Below are positions 8,661-17,270 of a DNA stretch of 64,000 nucleotides, piece after piece. The DNA is from Candidatus Rifleibacterium amylolyticum. Lineage in GTDB: Bacteria > Muiribacteriota > Ozemobacteria > Ozemobacterales > Ozemobacteraceae. The notes under the pieces were generated by a model that saw only the letters and a list, made by a program, of their open reading frames with translations, was not told where the DNA came from and made no database searches. A program made the translations under genes and the position numbers. Numbering within the stretch: the stretch's first letter is position 1; each line of letters begins with the position of its first letter. The stretch lies in assembly GCA_009917695.1 (NCBI GenBank), contig JAACJG010000003.1, positions 186,001 through 250,000 on the forward strand, in the 5' to 3' direction.

Positions 8661-9446
8661 ATGGGTATACGCGTAAAAGAAATAATGGATCGCAACCCGA
8701 TCATCGTCGACGCGAGTCAGACCGTGTTCGGGCTTAGAGAACTGGTAATACTCAGGCAGCCCGAGTGTGTACTGGTCACTGACGCTGAAAAGCGCCTGGT
8801 CGGCATCATGACGCCGTCGCATCTCGCGACGATTTCAGATGTCGATATCGAAGAGAAAGTTACCGCGGTGATGGAAAGCAAGTTTCGCCGGGTCAACTGT
8901 AACATGTCGGTGCGCGAAGCCGCCGCCATGCTCTCGGCCAGCGAACTCGAAGCGCTGCCGGTCGTCGATAACAACGACGAGCTCGTCGGCGTCGTCACCT
9001 ACAAAGACATTGTCAAAGACCTTGTCGAAGACCGCGAAGATCAACTGTTGACGCCCGAAAGCGCGGTAATCTACCTGTCGATGACCAAAGACCCCGAACA
9101 GGAAGAATACTGGCTGCAGAAAGTCAGCAACAAAGGCTATCGCGCTGCGATCACCCAGGTCGGCGCCACCGCCGAGAAGCTGCCGATCAAATTGCGCGAA
9201 GCGACTATCGTCGCGGCAATCGCGCGTTCGGTCATCAAAGAAGATTCGCGTGAGAAATTCTCGGTCAGCAACGCTGTTCGCGATATTTTCAGTCAGCTTT
9301 ATACAATCAACCCCGGGCTTGGTGGCGGTTTTAAGGTCGCCATCGTGCGCGGCGAAGGCAGAATAGCGGTAGCGGCTTTTGGTCGCTGCGGTCATGCCCT
9401 GTCGAATGGTAACGAACAGATTTTCATGGGGAGCAACATCATTTAA
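8661..9446 (+). CDS. CBS-domain pair fused to a HutP-like domain
   Basis: This 261-residue cytoplasmic protein starts with two CBS domains (about residues 7-60 and 72-122; IMDRNPIIVD and LPVVDNNDELVGVVTYKDI). The remaining part, about 135-261, matches HutP in pattern: a GYRAAITQVG strand, an alternating helix, FKVAIVRG, and a C-terminal IAVAAFGRCGHA followed by FMGSNII. HutP is the histidine- and Mg-dependent antiterminator of Bacillus hut operons. The three metal-binding histidines of Bacillus HutP appear to be replaced here (REKFSVSNAV and NEQIFMGSN contain none). CBS domains usually sense adenine nucleotides. RNA binding is inferred from the fold only. It lies between a PIN-TRAM gene and gltX. 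Confidence 0.8.
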   Translation: MGIRVKEIMDRNPIIVDASQTVFGLRELVILRQPECVLVTDAEKRLVGIMTPSHLATISDVDIEEKVTAVMESKFRRVNCNMSVREAAAMLSASELEALPVVDNNDELVGVVTYKDIVKDLVEDREDQLLTPESAVIYLSMTKDPEQEEYWLQKVSNKGYRAAITQVGATAEKLPIKLREATIVAAIARSVIKEDSREKFSVSNAVRDIFSQLYTINPGLGGGFKVAIVRGEGRIAVAAFGRCGHALSNGNEQIFMGSNII

Positions 9447-9448
9447 TC

Positions 9449-10879
9449 ATGTCACAGCAGGTTCGTGTGCGCTTTGCGCCGTCTCCAACCGGTTATCTTC
9501 ACGTCGGCGGAGCCCGTACGGCTCTTTTTAACTGGCTTTTTGCCCGCAAAACCGGCGGCACCTTCGTGCTGCGTGTCGAAGATACCGATGTCGAACGGTC
9601 AACGCAGGAATCAGTAGATGGCCTGCTGCGCGACATGAAATGGCTAGGCCTGACCTGGGACGAAGGCCCCGAAGTTGGTGGTCCGCACGGCCCCTACTTT
9701 CAGTCACAGCGCCTCGAAATTTATCAGAGCTATGCCCGCCGCCTGCTCGATAACGGCGCGGCTTACCCATGCTTCTGCAAAGAAGAAGAACTCGAAGCCA
9801 AACGCCAGAAAGCCGAAGAAGAACATCGTTCGCTGCACTACGACGGAACCTGCCGTCATCTGAGCAAAGATGAGGTCGAGCGCCGCATCGCCGCCGGCGA
9901 GACCTATGTTGTGCGCGTAAAAGTGCCCGAAAAAGATTATGTGCTCGAAGATCTTGTGCGTGGCCGGGTTGAGTGGAAAGCCGAAACACTCGGCGACTTC
10001 ATTGTTCTGCGTTCGAGCGGCATGCCGGTCTACAATTTCTGCGTCGTCGTCGATGACGCTGATATGAAGATTTCGCATGTGGTGCGGGCTGAAGAGCATC
10101 TTACCAACACCCATCGTCAGCTGATTCTTTATGAAGCGCTGGGTATCAAACCGCCGATTTTCGCACATGCTTCGCTGATTCTTGGCGAAGACAAATCGAA
10201 ACTGTCGAAACGGCACGGTGCCACGGCTGTCGGTCAGTATGCCGAAGACGGCTTTCTGCGCGATGCCATGATCAATTTTCTTGCCCTGCTCGGCTGGAAC
10301 GAAGGCACCGACCGCGAAATCTACAGCGTAAAAGAACTGATCGAAAGCTTCTCACTCGAGCGCATCAGTAAATCGCCCGGCGTTTTCGACCATAACAAGC
10401 TGATCTGGATGAACGGTCAACACCTGCGCGCCATGCCGGTCGATGAACTGCTGCCACTGGTTGTGCCGGTTCTTAAAAAGGCCATGCCAGACGACGCCCG
10501 TCTCAACAACCCCGAGGTTCTGCGCAAGCTGGTCGAGCTGATTCAGATCAAGATGAACACGCTCAACGATGCCGTGCCGGTTGCCGAATCGATATTGCGC
10601 GCCAATCAGCCCGAAGACGAAGAGTCTGTCGCCATGGTCGGCACCGAAAAGTCAAAAGCGCTGTTTGCCGCTCTGGCCAAAGAATTCGCAACCTGCGAAT
10701 GGGTTAAAGACGGATACAATGCCGCCATCAAAGCCGCCGGCAAGGCCGCCGACGCTAAGGGCAAAGACCTCTTCATGCCGATCCGCGCCAAGATCACCGG
10801 TTCCTGTCACGGCCCCGAACTCGTCGGCATCCTCGATGTGCTTGGCCGCGACGAAGTCATCAACCGCCTCAACAACTAG
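9449..10879 (+). CDS. gltX: Glutamyl-tRNA synthetase
   Basis: GltX charges tRNA-Glu (or tRNA-Glu and tRNA-Gln in non-discriminating forms) with glutamate. The 476-residue protein is of class I: a HIGH-type motif HVGG at residues 18-21 after FAPSPTGYL, and a KMSKS-type motif SKLSKR at about 250-255. The catalytic fold is followed by an alpha-helical anticodon-binding region. Length and motifs are typical of bacterial GltX. The ATG lies 2 bases after the stop of the CBS-HutP gene, so they are probably co-transcribed. Whether the enzyme is discriminating cannot be told from the sequence. Confidence 0.97.
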   Translation: MSQQVRVRFAPSPTGYLHVGGARTALFNWLFARKTGGTFVLRVEDTDVERSTQESVDGLLRDMKWLGLTWDEGPEVGGPHGPYFQSQRLEIYQSYARRLLDNGAAYPCFCKEEELEAKRQKAEEEHRSLHYDGTCRHLSKDEVERRIAAGETYVVRVKVPEKDYVLEDLVRGRVEWKAETLGDFIVLRSSGMPVYNFCVVVDDADMKISHVVRAEEHLTNTHRQLILYEALGIKPPIFAHASLILGEDKSKLSKRHGATAVGQYAEDGFLRDAMINFLALLGWNEGTDREIYSVKELIESFSLERISKSPGVFDHNKLIWMNGQHLRAMPVDELLPLVVPVLKKAMPDDARLNNPEVLRKLVELIQIKMNTLNDAVPVAESILRANQPEDEESVAMVGTEKSKALFAALAKEFATCEWVKDGYNAAIKAAGKAADAKGKDLFMPIRAKITGSCHGPELVGILDVLGRDEVINRLNN

Positions 10880-11033
10880 TTTTCTTATTCCAGCCTGCTT
10901 TTGCCAGAAATTTCCTCTTGTCACGATCCTGCATTCAATAGACTTAGAGATCTTACAGTTAAATACAAAGATCTTCTCATGGATTTTGCAGATGCTTGTC
11001 TCGTTTATCTGGCCGAAGACTTGAATACAAGCC

Positions 11034-11477
11034 TTATTTTGAGGCTTTCCCGGCAAGAAGGGCAATTTCACGTTCAATCGCCGCAAGTTCGGCCTGTTCT
11101 TCGGGGATTGTCTTTTTAGCGTGCTCTACATAGTCACCCTTGGCTAATGATGTCTGCCAATATTCAATGCTGAGGGCGGTAGAATGCCGCGCTTTCTCAA
11201 GAGAAGCGGCGGCTTTATCAGATGTGATACGGGCGATACTTTCGTCGGTATAGCCTTCTCCCATGCCGGCTTCTGAATCGTGTTCATGAATGAATTCGTA
11301 ATAGGTTCCACATTCCGGGCACACCCTGATTTGAGGAGAATCATATCTGCAATAACCGCCGATAATACGGAGCCTGTCGACCTCGGGTGGCAGCCGTTCA
11401 TCGCTATGAAGAAGTTCAACCGTTATCAGATCGGGAATTTTGCCACACAGACAACAGTTCACATAAGCATCTGGCAT
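11034..11477 (-). CDS. Small Cys-rich protein of unknown function
   Basis: I do not recognise this 147-residue protein. The start was set at the ATG 11475-11477 because GGAGG lies 5-6 bases upstream; an in-frame ATG four codons earlier lacks such a site. The N-terminal third carries CCLC and, about 45 residues on, CPEC, a spacing that could form a zinc ribbon; the C-terminal half is predicted alpha-helical and charged. No signal peptide or membrane segment is seen, so it is probably cytoplasmic. It is convergent with gltX. Confidence 0.65.
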   Translation of the reverse strand: MPDAYVNCCLCGKIPDLITVELLHSDERLPPEVDRLRIIGGYCRYDSPQIRVCPECGTYYEFIHEHDSEAGMGEGYTDESIARITSDKAAASLEKARHSTALSIEYWQTSLAKGDYVEHAKKTIPEEQAELAAIEREIALLAGKASK

Positions 11478-11862
11478 ATAAACCTCCATATGTCTGGCAA
11501 AGTTTGAGAAAGATTTTGTCCGAAAACCATTACATCACGAATTCAATAATTTTTTCAGCGCAGGTGCCTGAATAAATAAGAATGCGCGCGGTTAAACCTG
11601 TTTTATATCGACAAGTCAGCTGCCGCCCACTTCAGTCTTGGGTGATTGCGGTGATGCAGCCAGGCAGGCACCCCGTAGCTGCAGGTTCCGGCAATCAGGC
11701 TGGCAGTAGCATTAAAACACATTCCGGTTCTCCCTTAAGCAAAATCAAGCTGACATGCAATTGCGAATTTATCAATAAACCTGTTGAAAGCTTTTTTATA
11801 TAAACTGAGCTTAACATAGAGAAGTTGCTGCGTACTGTTGGCCAATGATTATTTCTCAGAAA
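11478..11862. other. 385-base intergenic region, nothing recognised
   Basis: No start with a ribosome site, no terminator hairpin and no RNA gene could be supported. A 73-codon open frame on the plus strand (11582-11803) has no ribosome site and no protein-like pattern and is treated as chance. Base composition swings from A+T-rich at both ends to G+C-rich around 11620-11700. Confidence 0.4.
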
Positions 11863-12114
11863 TTATTCGTAAGAATGCTGAATCGAGGCTTCGACGCCCT
11901 GTTCGGTTAGTTCTTTTTTGACTTCGCCGACGACGAAATCGCCAAGCTTGAGTTTAACCTTCTCGACGATTTTGCCGTCGACAGCCGCTTTCAGGGCGCT
12001 TTCCGGCATCATGGCGACCAGGGCTTCCGGCATGTTGTGGCGGCTGGCGTAGAGCTTGGCAAGTTCGTTGTAGTTAGCAATTTCAATATCCAGGCAAAGT
12101 TTGATTTTCGGCAT
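11863..12114 (-). CDS. Small protein of unknown function
   Basis: This 83-residue protein is probably real: the ATG follows a GAGGT ribosome site, and the composition is protein-like with alternating charged and hydrophobic residues. It begins MPKIKLCLDIEIANYNELA and contains no signal peptide or membrane segment. The ending EVKKELTEQGVEASIQHSYE is charged and predicted helical. No family is recognised. A 9-base inverted repeat (12140-12171) lies just upstream of its start. Confidence 0.55.
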   Translation of the reverse strand: MPKIKLCLDIEIANYNELAKLYASRHNMPEALVAMMPESALKAAVDGKIVEKVKLKLGDFVVGEVKKELTEQGVEASIQHSYE

Positions 12115-12139
12115 AGTACCTCATTTGTGCAGTTATTCT

Positions 12140-12171
12140 GGTTATGATCAGGCTGATAAATTATCATAACC
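12140..12171. repeat. Inverted repeat upstream of divergent genes
   Basis: GGTTATGAT at 12140-12148 is perfectly inverted as ATCATAACC at 12163-12171, with a 14-base loop. It lies 26 bases upstream of the minus-strand start at 12114 and upstream of the plus-strand promoter at 12234-12262. It could be an operator for the minus-strand gene; there is no T-run, so a terminator is less likely. Confidence 0.45.
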
Positions 12172-12233
12172 CGCCGAAAAAGTCAGTTTTGTGTCGTTAA
12201 AAAGGTTTGTGAAAAGCCATGCCTTGTGGAAGA

Positions 12234-12262
12234 TTGTATTATATTTTACGAGATCATATAAT
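12234..12262 (+). promoter_or_regulatory. Sigma70-type promoter for 12349-13260
   Basis: TTGTAT at 12234-12239, a 17-base spacer, and a consensus TATAAT at 12257-12262 form a good match to a housekeeping promoter. The inferred start of transcription is about 80 bases before the coding start at 12349, leaving a leader of about that length. Confidence 0.6.
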
Positions 12263-12348
12263 CAGACTGCGCTTCAGCAGAGTATCAGTTTCCAGGTCTG
12301 ATGTCTCTGCTTGAAGTTGACGAAATAGCTGAATAGAGATTCTCTGGC

Positions 12349-13260
12349 ATGCAAAGTATTGTTCAATTTATTTATGTTTCGGGTTTTGTCGGTTTCGTAA
12401 TCGGGATACTGTTTTTTCCATTTGCCTGTCCCCCGGAAGTCCTTTCTAAACAGGTTCTGGGTCAGCCAGCAATAAATGCAACGGCTATAACCTCGGCCTC
12501 TGATTCTACCCGAGAATATTTAAAAATGCTGGAAAAGGCTTTGCTGAATCTGCCAGATATTGTTTCGATAACCGCGGATCCTTATGGTTTTGCCGGGACA
12601 AACCTGTATTTAACCGACATAGCTACTTCAGTAACAGTTGTCGGGCCACTTCGAGACCTTTATGGCTTGCCGCTTGTGCCGACTTTGCCCGAAATCTATG
12701 ATAGAATTGATGCAGTTAAACTGCCCGGAGGGTTGAAACTCTTCTCATTCGCCATGTATGCGAGGAAAAAGGCGTTCGCAGATGAAGCCTTGAAAAGGCA
12801 GCAGTTATACGAGAAGAATCTGGTCGTATTTACAACCCGTCGGAAGTATACAGTATTCATCTGGCTTATCTTAACGTTGTCGATACTTTTTGTCTGGAAA
12901 AAGGTGAGTAATAAGAGAGCAACCTGGCTGGAAATGACCATTATGGTTATAACTGCGCTGATCTGTATTGTTCCTTTTGTCTTTCCGGGTGTTACCTTAG
13001 GCAGTGGTTTTATCGGGTCTGATGCGACAGAAATCAGTTTTCAGGAGCGCGAAGCGCTTAATGATAGCCTGCGCACTTATATGGTTAAGTGCCTGGAAGC
13101 TAGACTCATAGATAAGGCCGCTTTAGAACGACTGGTTGGCAGCCTTTCAACGCCTGCTTTGCCTGTTCCGTCGCACTTTTATCGGCAATATAGAACAGGA
13201 AGCGCGCGCCTCAGATATTGGGGTGTTGATGAGTTCATCGCGCGCGAAACTGCGCGCTGA
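12349..13260 (+). CDS. Membrane protein of unknown function
   Basis: This 303-residue protein has an N-terminal membrane segment (about residues 5-25) and two adjacent hydrophobic segments near 166-183 and 192-213. Residues between about 28 and 160 would then lie outside the cytoplasm, and the C-terminal about 90 residues are soluble. The family is not recognised. A well-formed promoter lies upstream at 12234-12262. The last codons contain GCGCGC-GAAACT-GCGCGC (about 13241-13258), which can fold into a hairpin but lacks a T-run. Confidence 0.7.
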   Translation: MQSIVQFIYVSGFVGFVIGILFFPFACPPEVLSKQVLGQPAINATAITSASDSTREYLKMLEKALLNLPDIVSITADPYGFAGTNLYLTDIATSVTVVGPLRDLYGLPLVPTLPEIYDRIDAVKLPGGLKLFSFAMYARKKAFADEALKRQQLYEKNLVVFTTRRKYTVFIWLILTLSILFVWKKVSNKRATWLEMTIMVITALICIVPFVFPGVTLGSGFIGSDATEISFQEREALNDSLRTYMVKCLEARLIDKAALERLVGSLSTPALPVPSHFYRQYRTGSARLRYWGVDEFIARETAR

Positions 13261-13282
13261 GTTTGCTTATCCACAACTTAAA

Positions 13283-13331
13283 CGCAAATTTGCGCAATTA
13301 GATTGCGGGGTTCGTGAACTGAGGTTATAAT
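13283..13331 (+). promoter_or_regulatory. Promoter with adjacent 12-base palindrome for 13355-13888
   Basis: TTGCGG at 13303-13308, a 17-base spacer and TATAAT at 13326-13331 form a promoter 23 bases before the start codon. The perfect palindrome CGCAAATTTGCG occupies 13283-13294, just upstream of the -35, a position common for activator or repressor binding. The regulator is unknown. Confidence 0.55.
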
Positions 13332-13354
13332 TGTTCAAACAGGAGGATGCTGCA

Positions 13355-13888
13355 ATGTACATATTCAGATCGCGTTTGTTCATAAGTACGATGCTGCTGA
13401 TCTTTATGGCCACCATGATGGTTCCGGCTCAGCTGTTCGCTCAAACCGCCAGCCGCGAAAAGAGCGGCGCAGAAATATTTCTCAAGTGGTTCACCATTGG
13501 TGCTATGGTCGTCGGTGCCGGGGTCGGAGTAGCTACCTTCGGCGTGGCCGGTCTTGTGCTTGGCCCGGTAATCGGGGCCGCCGCCGCGACGTTGACCGGC
13601 ATTCTGTTTCAGGCTAACCCGGTCGACCAGTGGCGGGCAGTGGTCAACAAACCACCGCGTTACAGCAACAGCAACATTGCTGGGATGGCTGTGGACATGG
13701 CCTCAGAACGAAAAACCGAAGTCAGACCGGGCGCAGATATGAGCCCGCAGGACGCCCTGGCCGCCTATCGCAGTGCTTATTCCGCTTATGAAGAGGCTGT
13801 GAAAGCCGGCGATCAGACCGATATCGCCAAAAAAGCGGCGGCGGTGCGCGATGCCAAATCGGCTTACAATAAGGCGCTTGGCCGCTGA
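13355..13888 (+). CDS. Secreted or membrane-associated Gly/Ala-rich small protein
   Basis: This 177-residue protein begins at the ATG at 13355, set by AGGAGG at 13341-13346 and by the start of a signal peptide (RLFISTMLLIFMATMMVPAQ, cleavage near AQLFAQ). After it lies a glycine- and alanine-rich hydrophobic stretch (TIGAMVVGAGVGVATFGVAG and a following GPVIGAAAATLTG), with zipper-like glycine spacing. The C-terminal 50 residues are predicted helical, with repeated AYRSAYSAYEEA and AVRDAKSAYNKA motifs. No family is recognised. It has its own promoter. Confidence 0.72.
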   Translation: MYIFRSRLFISTMLLIFMATMMVPAQLFAQTASREKSGAEIFLKWFTIGAMVVGAGVGVATFGVAGLVLGPVIGAAAATLTGILFQANPVDQWRAVVNKPPRYSNSNIAGMAVDMASERKTEVRPGADMSPQDALAAYRSAYSAYEEAVKAGDQTDIAKKAAAVRDAKSAYNKALGR

Positions 13889-13981
13889 GCAGGTTCTGTC
13901 TGTAAAAAGTTAAAGACCTCATTGCCGCTGGCAGCGACAGGCTGTCGGCGGCATGTTTATCGAATCAGGAAGTTTTGCCGC

Positions 13982-15658
13982 ATGCTTATGACAAGAACAG
14001 ATTGTAAAATAAAAACTACAGGTCTTCTGCTGCTTGCTGGCCTGATTTTATTCTGCTCTGATGCATTTGCGTCGCGGCAGCGCATGCAGCTGGCCGAACC
14101 CGATCATTCATCGCCGCTTACCGGAGTGCTGGTTGCCGCCCCACTCTTCGAAAAAACCAGGAATGGCTGGGATCCCTACAAACGTGAGTCACAGGATCCG
14201 ATTGTCGAGTTGTTCGGCGGCGATGGCAAGATGCTTTCTTATGCCCGCAGCGCTTTTGCCGAAGGCAAAGACCCTGATTACCTGATCAAATTCAGACAGG
14301 TTGCCGGCAAATATCTGCAGGGCAGCAAAACCATAAAAGATGCCCTGAAAGCCCGGCAGAAAGCCCGTTGGATAATATGCCGCGAACTCACCAGTGGCCC
14401 GGGCAGGTCTGAAAAGGCTGCCAATCCTGATGCCAAGGCCGTTCTGCAACAGTGGGTCGAGGAACCGCTGGCTCTGCTGCCGCGAACTCCGATACCCGGC
14501 CTGGAATCGACCGGCCCGCATGCAGTGCCTTACCCGCTGGCCGTTTACAACGATAGAAACGAGTGTGTAGCTTTTGACTCGTTTTTTATCGTAATTGCTG
14601 ATTCAGAAAGGCACTCGGCTCAGGAAGTGCCCTTCAATGTTGCCAGATCCGTCGAGAATGACACGCTCGATCTGGTTGTCTGTCATGAACTGGCACATGG
14701 CATCATGTTCGATGCCTATGGCCGGCCGCATAACCGCAAGGTTGGCCGTGGCCCAAGCATTCACGGTCATACGGCCGATCTGATCACCGACCGCGAAAAA
14801 GCCTGGCTCGAAGGCTGGGCCGAGGCTTTTGAGGCTTTTTACGGGCGCAACCGTAAGATTACCCGACTCGGCGAATCACATTACGGCATCGCCTCGTTTC
14901 TCATTGACCGTCAGGATTCGGTGCGCCGCGACCGCTGGCTCTGGCTGACCGGAAAAGCGAATCAGGCCGCACAGATGAAAAATGCCGCGCAGATGATGGC
15001 CAGCGAAGGCGTCATCGCCGGACTGTTTTTCGATATTCTCGCGAACCGGGCTCTGGTTTCGCCTTTTGAAAAGTCGATCACCGTTATGGTCAGGCGCCAG
15101 CCCAAAGATTTTGCAGCATTCGTCAATGCCTGGCTAGAACTCTTTCCCGGCGATCGCCGCACTATGCTGCGTATTGTGCTCGAACATACCAGGTATGCCA
15201 CTTTCGATCCTTCGGTAACTGCTCTTTATCAGGAATTTTACCGCGTACGCCGCGCCCTGCAAACACGCAAAGGCAGCAATAGCGAAGCTCTGGTTGCCGA
15301 AAAGGCATATTTAAAAGCTAAAGAAGAAGCTTTCGCTAAGGCTCTTGCCGGCGCCGACCCCTTTTCCGCACTTCCACCCCAGCTCTGGACCGGCATCGAA
15401 AATCTTACCCGAAAAGACGGCAGGGTAACCCGCATGGCCAGATTGAACATCGATCTAAACAGCGTCGATGCGTTTCTGCTGGAATACTCGGGCTTGTTTG
15501 AAAAACCCCAAATCGCAGAATTTCTGGCAACTCGCGATAAACAAGGATTTTTTCGCGGCAACCCCATCGATGTGTTGCGCCGCTTTATCGGCGAAGAGCG
15601 CTGGAAAAAGCTGCCCGACGAAGGTGTTAAATTTTATCCGGAACTTCTCCAGCCTTAA
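13982..15658 (+). CDS. Exported gluzincin-type metallopeptidase, putative
   Basis: This 558-residue protein has a signal peptide (TGLLLLAGLILFCSDAFA) after the ATG at 13982, which follows AGGA at 13967-13970. It contains a HELAH zinc motif (H235, E236, H239) in VVCHELAHGIMFDAYG. A downstream EGWAEAFEAF segment (E277 or E281) could supply the third zinc ligand, the gluzincin arrangement. The remaining sequence is mostly helical and unrecognised. Substrate is unknown; location is inferred to be periplasmic or outside the cell. The gene lies 93 bases after the previous one and may be in the same transcript. Confidence 0.72.
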   Translation: MLMTRTDCKIKTTGLLLLAGLILFCSDAFASRQRMQLAEPDHSSPLTGVLVAAPLFEKTRNGWDPYKRESQDPIVELFGGDGKMLSYARSAFAEGKDPDYLIKFRQVAGKYLQGSKTIKDALKARQKARWIICRELTSGPGRSEKAANPDAKAVLQQWVEEPLALLPRTPIPGLESTGPHAVPYPLAVYNDRNECVAFDSFFIVIADSERHSAQEVPFNVARSVENDTLDLVVCHELAHGIMFDAYGRPHNRKVGRGPSIHGHTADLITDREKAWLEGWAEAFEAFYGRNRKITRLGESHYGIASFLIDRQDSVRRDRWLWLTGKANQAAQMKNAAQMMASEGVIAGLFFDILANRALVSPFEKSITVMVRRQPKDFAAFVNAWLELFPGDRRTMLRIVLEHTRYATFDPSVTALYQEFYRVRRALQTRKGSNSEALVAEKAYLKAKEEAFAKALAGADPFSALPPQLWTGIENLTRKDGRVTRMARLNIDLNSVDAFLLEYSGLFEKPQIAEFLATRDKQGFFRGNPIDVLRRFIGEERWKKLPDEGVKFYPELLQP

Positions 15659-15840
15659 CAGGGCAGTAATTCCAGGAGGGCGCCCTGGTTTTCTATTGAT
15701 CACCATGGTTTCGCTGCATCGACTGTTAGCGTGCATCCAAATTCACGCTGTTGTCTGTGAAAATTTGGATTCCATAACCCTTGGATCGACAGAAAATGTG
15801 TTATAGTCGAAATATCAATAATAATAGCAGGGAGTCATCA

Positions 15841-16218
15841 ATGAAAAAACTGGTCGCAGTATTTGTTTGTCTGCTTGGTATCACTCTTGTTAACGGTTGC
15901 TGCGGTGCCGCCGCCAAACGTGACGAGGCCCGCGCGAAGTTCTGTGCAGCCAATATGCGGGTAATGCTCGGATGCATCGAGATGTATAACATGGATCATT
16001 CAGAAATGATGAAAACTCCTGATTTCAGCATGTTTCAGGAAGGCGGACTGATGATGCAGTCAAAGCTTTTGAAACAGCCGATTCAGCTGCCCAGCGACAA
16101 ATGCTCATACTCTTATTCAGGGAATTTTGCCTCAGTAGATGAAAGTGATGAAGGTGTTATCTCCTGCGCGATTCATGGCACGGTTAAGGATATCGAAGCA
16201 AAGTATTCCCGCCGGTAG
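15841..16218 (+). CDS. Small lipoprotein with pseudopilin-like sequence
   Basis: This 125-residue protein starts at 15841 after a GGGAG site. The N-terminus is a lipoprotein signal (FVCLLGITLVNGCC, lipobox VNGC, lipidated Cys near residue 20). The mature part has CAANMRVMLGCIEMYNMD near its start and ISCAIHGTV near its end. These resemble the ANMRxxxGAxExYNMD and CxxHGTV patterns of pseudopilin-like proteins in some uncultivated diderms, but there is no prepilin peptidase site. A lipid-anchored relative of a pseudopilin globular domain is the best reading; function is unknown. Four mature cysteines could form disulphides. Confidence 0.65.
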   Translation: MKKLVAVFVCLLGITLVNGCCGAAAKRDEARAKFCAANMRVMLGCIEMYNMDHSEMMKTPDFSMFQEGGLMMQSKLLKQPIQLPSDKCSYSYSGNFASVDESDEGVISCAIHGTVKDIEAKYSRR

Positions 16219-16264
16219 TACTGACTGTTAGTCGCAGAGATCGAATTGCAGGTAATGGCGTAAG

Positions 16265-17200
16265 ATGAAGATATGCCCGAAGTGTAACAAATCGTTTCCT
16301 GACGGGGTAAAGTTGTGCCCGTTCGATCGTATAGCTCTGGTCGCTGAGACGGCGGCAACTGATTCCGTGGCCGGCCCGGCGCGGGGCAATATGCCGGCTG
16401 CCGGCGAACTTGCTGAGCTGGCCCTTTTAGCAGATGGCCCGAACCGTCTGCTTTTTGAGACGCAGGCTTTTTATCACGCTCCCATACAGGGTCTGCTGGT
16501 TTTTGGCGGCGGGATTCTGTTCATGGTGATCGCATCAGTTCTTGGCCTTGGGACAAAAGGCGGTTCGGCAGCCCCATCGATGGAAAACAGTACTGCGGTC
16601 ATGCTTACTATTGTCGGTTCTCTGGTTCTCGGCGCCGGTCTGGCTTTGCAGCATATTTTCAGGCACTACACCGTCTTCGATTTTCGCAGTGGCATGCTTT
16701 TGCAGCAGGCCAGAGCTATGGGCAAGGTCCTCTGGGAAGGCCCGCTGCTGCGTCTCGACCAGCTGATCGCAGTTGGAACAACCACCCGCGCGGCCGGGAT
16801 TTCTGCCGAGAATCTGAAAATGATTATCATCGGCGGCTTGAGCAAAGGCAAAAATCAGGGGCTTCCCTATGATGTTTCACTGGCGATGCTGAGCAAAGAT
16901 GGCAAGATTCACGAGATAACGGCATTTCGTAATGGTACGCGACATACTTCGCTGGCGGCCGGGCGTGCCGATATGCTTGCCGGGCTCATGAATATTCCCT
17001 GTGTTATCAGCAGAGAAGGCGAGATGCTCGAGGCTGTCCGCAAACCAGGTAAGCCGATTAGCTTGCAGGCGGTTTCGATCAGCGCGGTTGCGAAAAGATC
17101 AGAGAATGTCGCTAACAAGGTGCTGATGTGGCTCGTTCTGCTGGTATTCCTGATCGGTGGCTGGTTTGTGCTGATGGCCTGGTCGGGCGTCTGGAAATAA
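16265..17200 (+). CDS. Membrane protein with N-terminal zinc-ribbon motif
   Basis: This 311-residue protein begins KICPKCNKSFPDGVKLCPFD, half of a zinc ribbon (C4, C7, C18). Three hydrophobic segments follow, at about residues 78-97, 115-137 and 288-308. The stretch of about 150 residues between the second and third is soluble and predicted to be beta-rich (a PH-like or bacterial membrane-associated fold is possible, but this is a guess). The family is not recognised. It precedes the ABC transporter genes by 70 bases. Confidence 0.65.
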   Translation: MKICPKCNKSFPDGVKLCPFDRIALVAETAATDSVAGPARGNMPAAGELAELALLADGPNRLLFETQAFYHAPIQGLLVFGGGILFMVIASVLGLGTKGGSAAPSMENSTAVMLTIVGSLVLGAGLALQHIFRHYTVFDFRSGMLLQQARAMGKVLWEGPLLRLDQLIAVGTTTRAAGISAENLKMIIIGGLSKGKNQGLPYDVSLAMLSKDGKIHEITAFRNGTRHTSLAAGRADMLAGLMNIPCVISREGEMLEAVRKPGKPISLQAVSISAVAKRSENVANKVLMWLVLLVFLIGGWFVLMAWSGVWK

Positions 17201-17270
17201 CTGGTATAGGTCTGCTGCTGGCTCATAACTGAGTTTGAGGTGGCTGAAAATAGCCACAGGAGAATAGTCT

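Noticed and set aside
11582-11803. 73-codon open frame in an intergenic region
   Set aside because: No ribosome site, no promoter, and no protein-like composition.
15455-15806. Open frames on both strands over the 3' end of the metallopeptidase gene
   Set aside because: They are shadows of 13982-15658 and its flank; no start signals.
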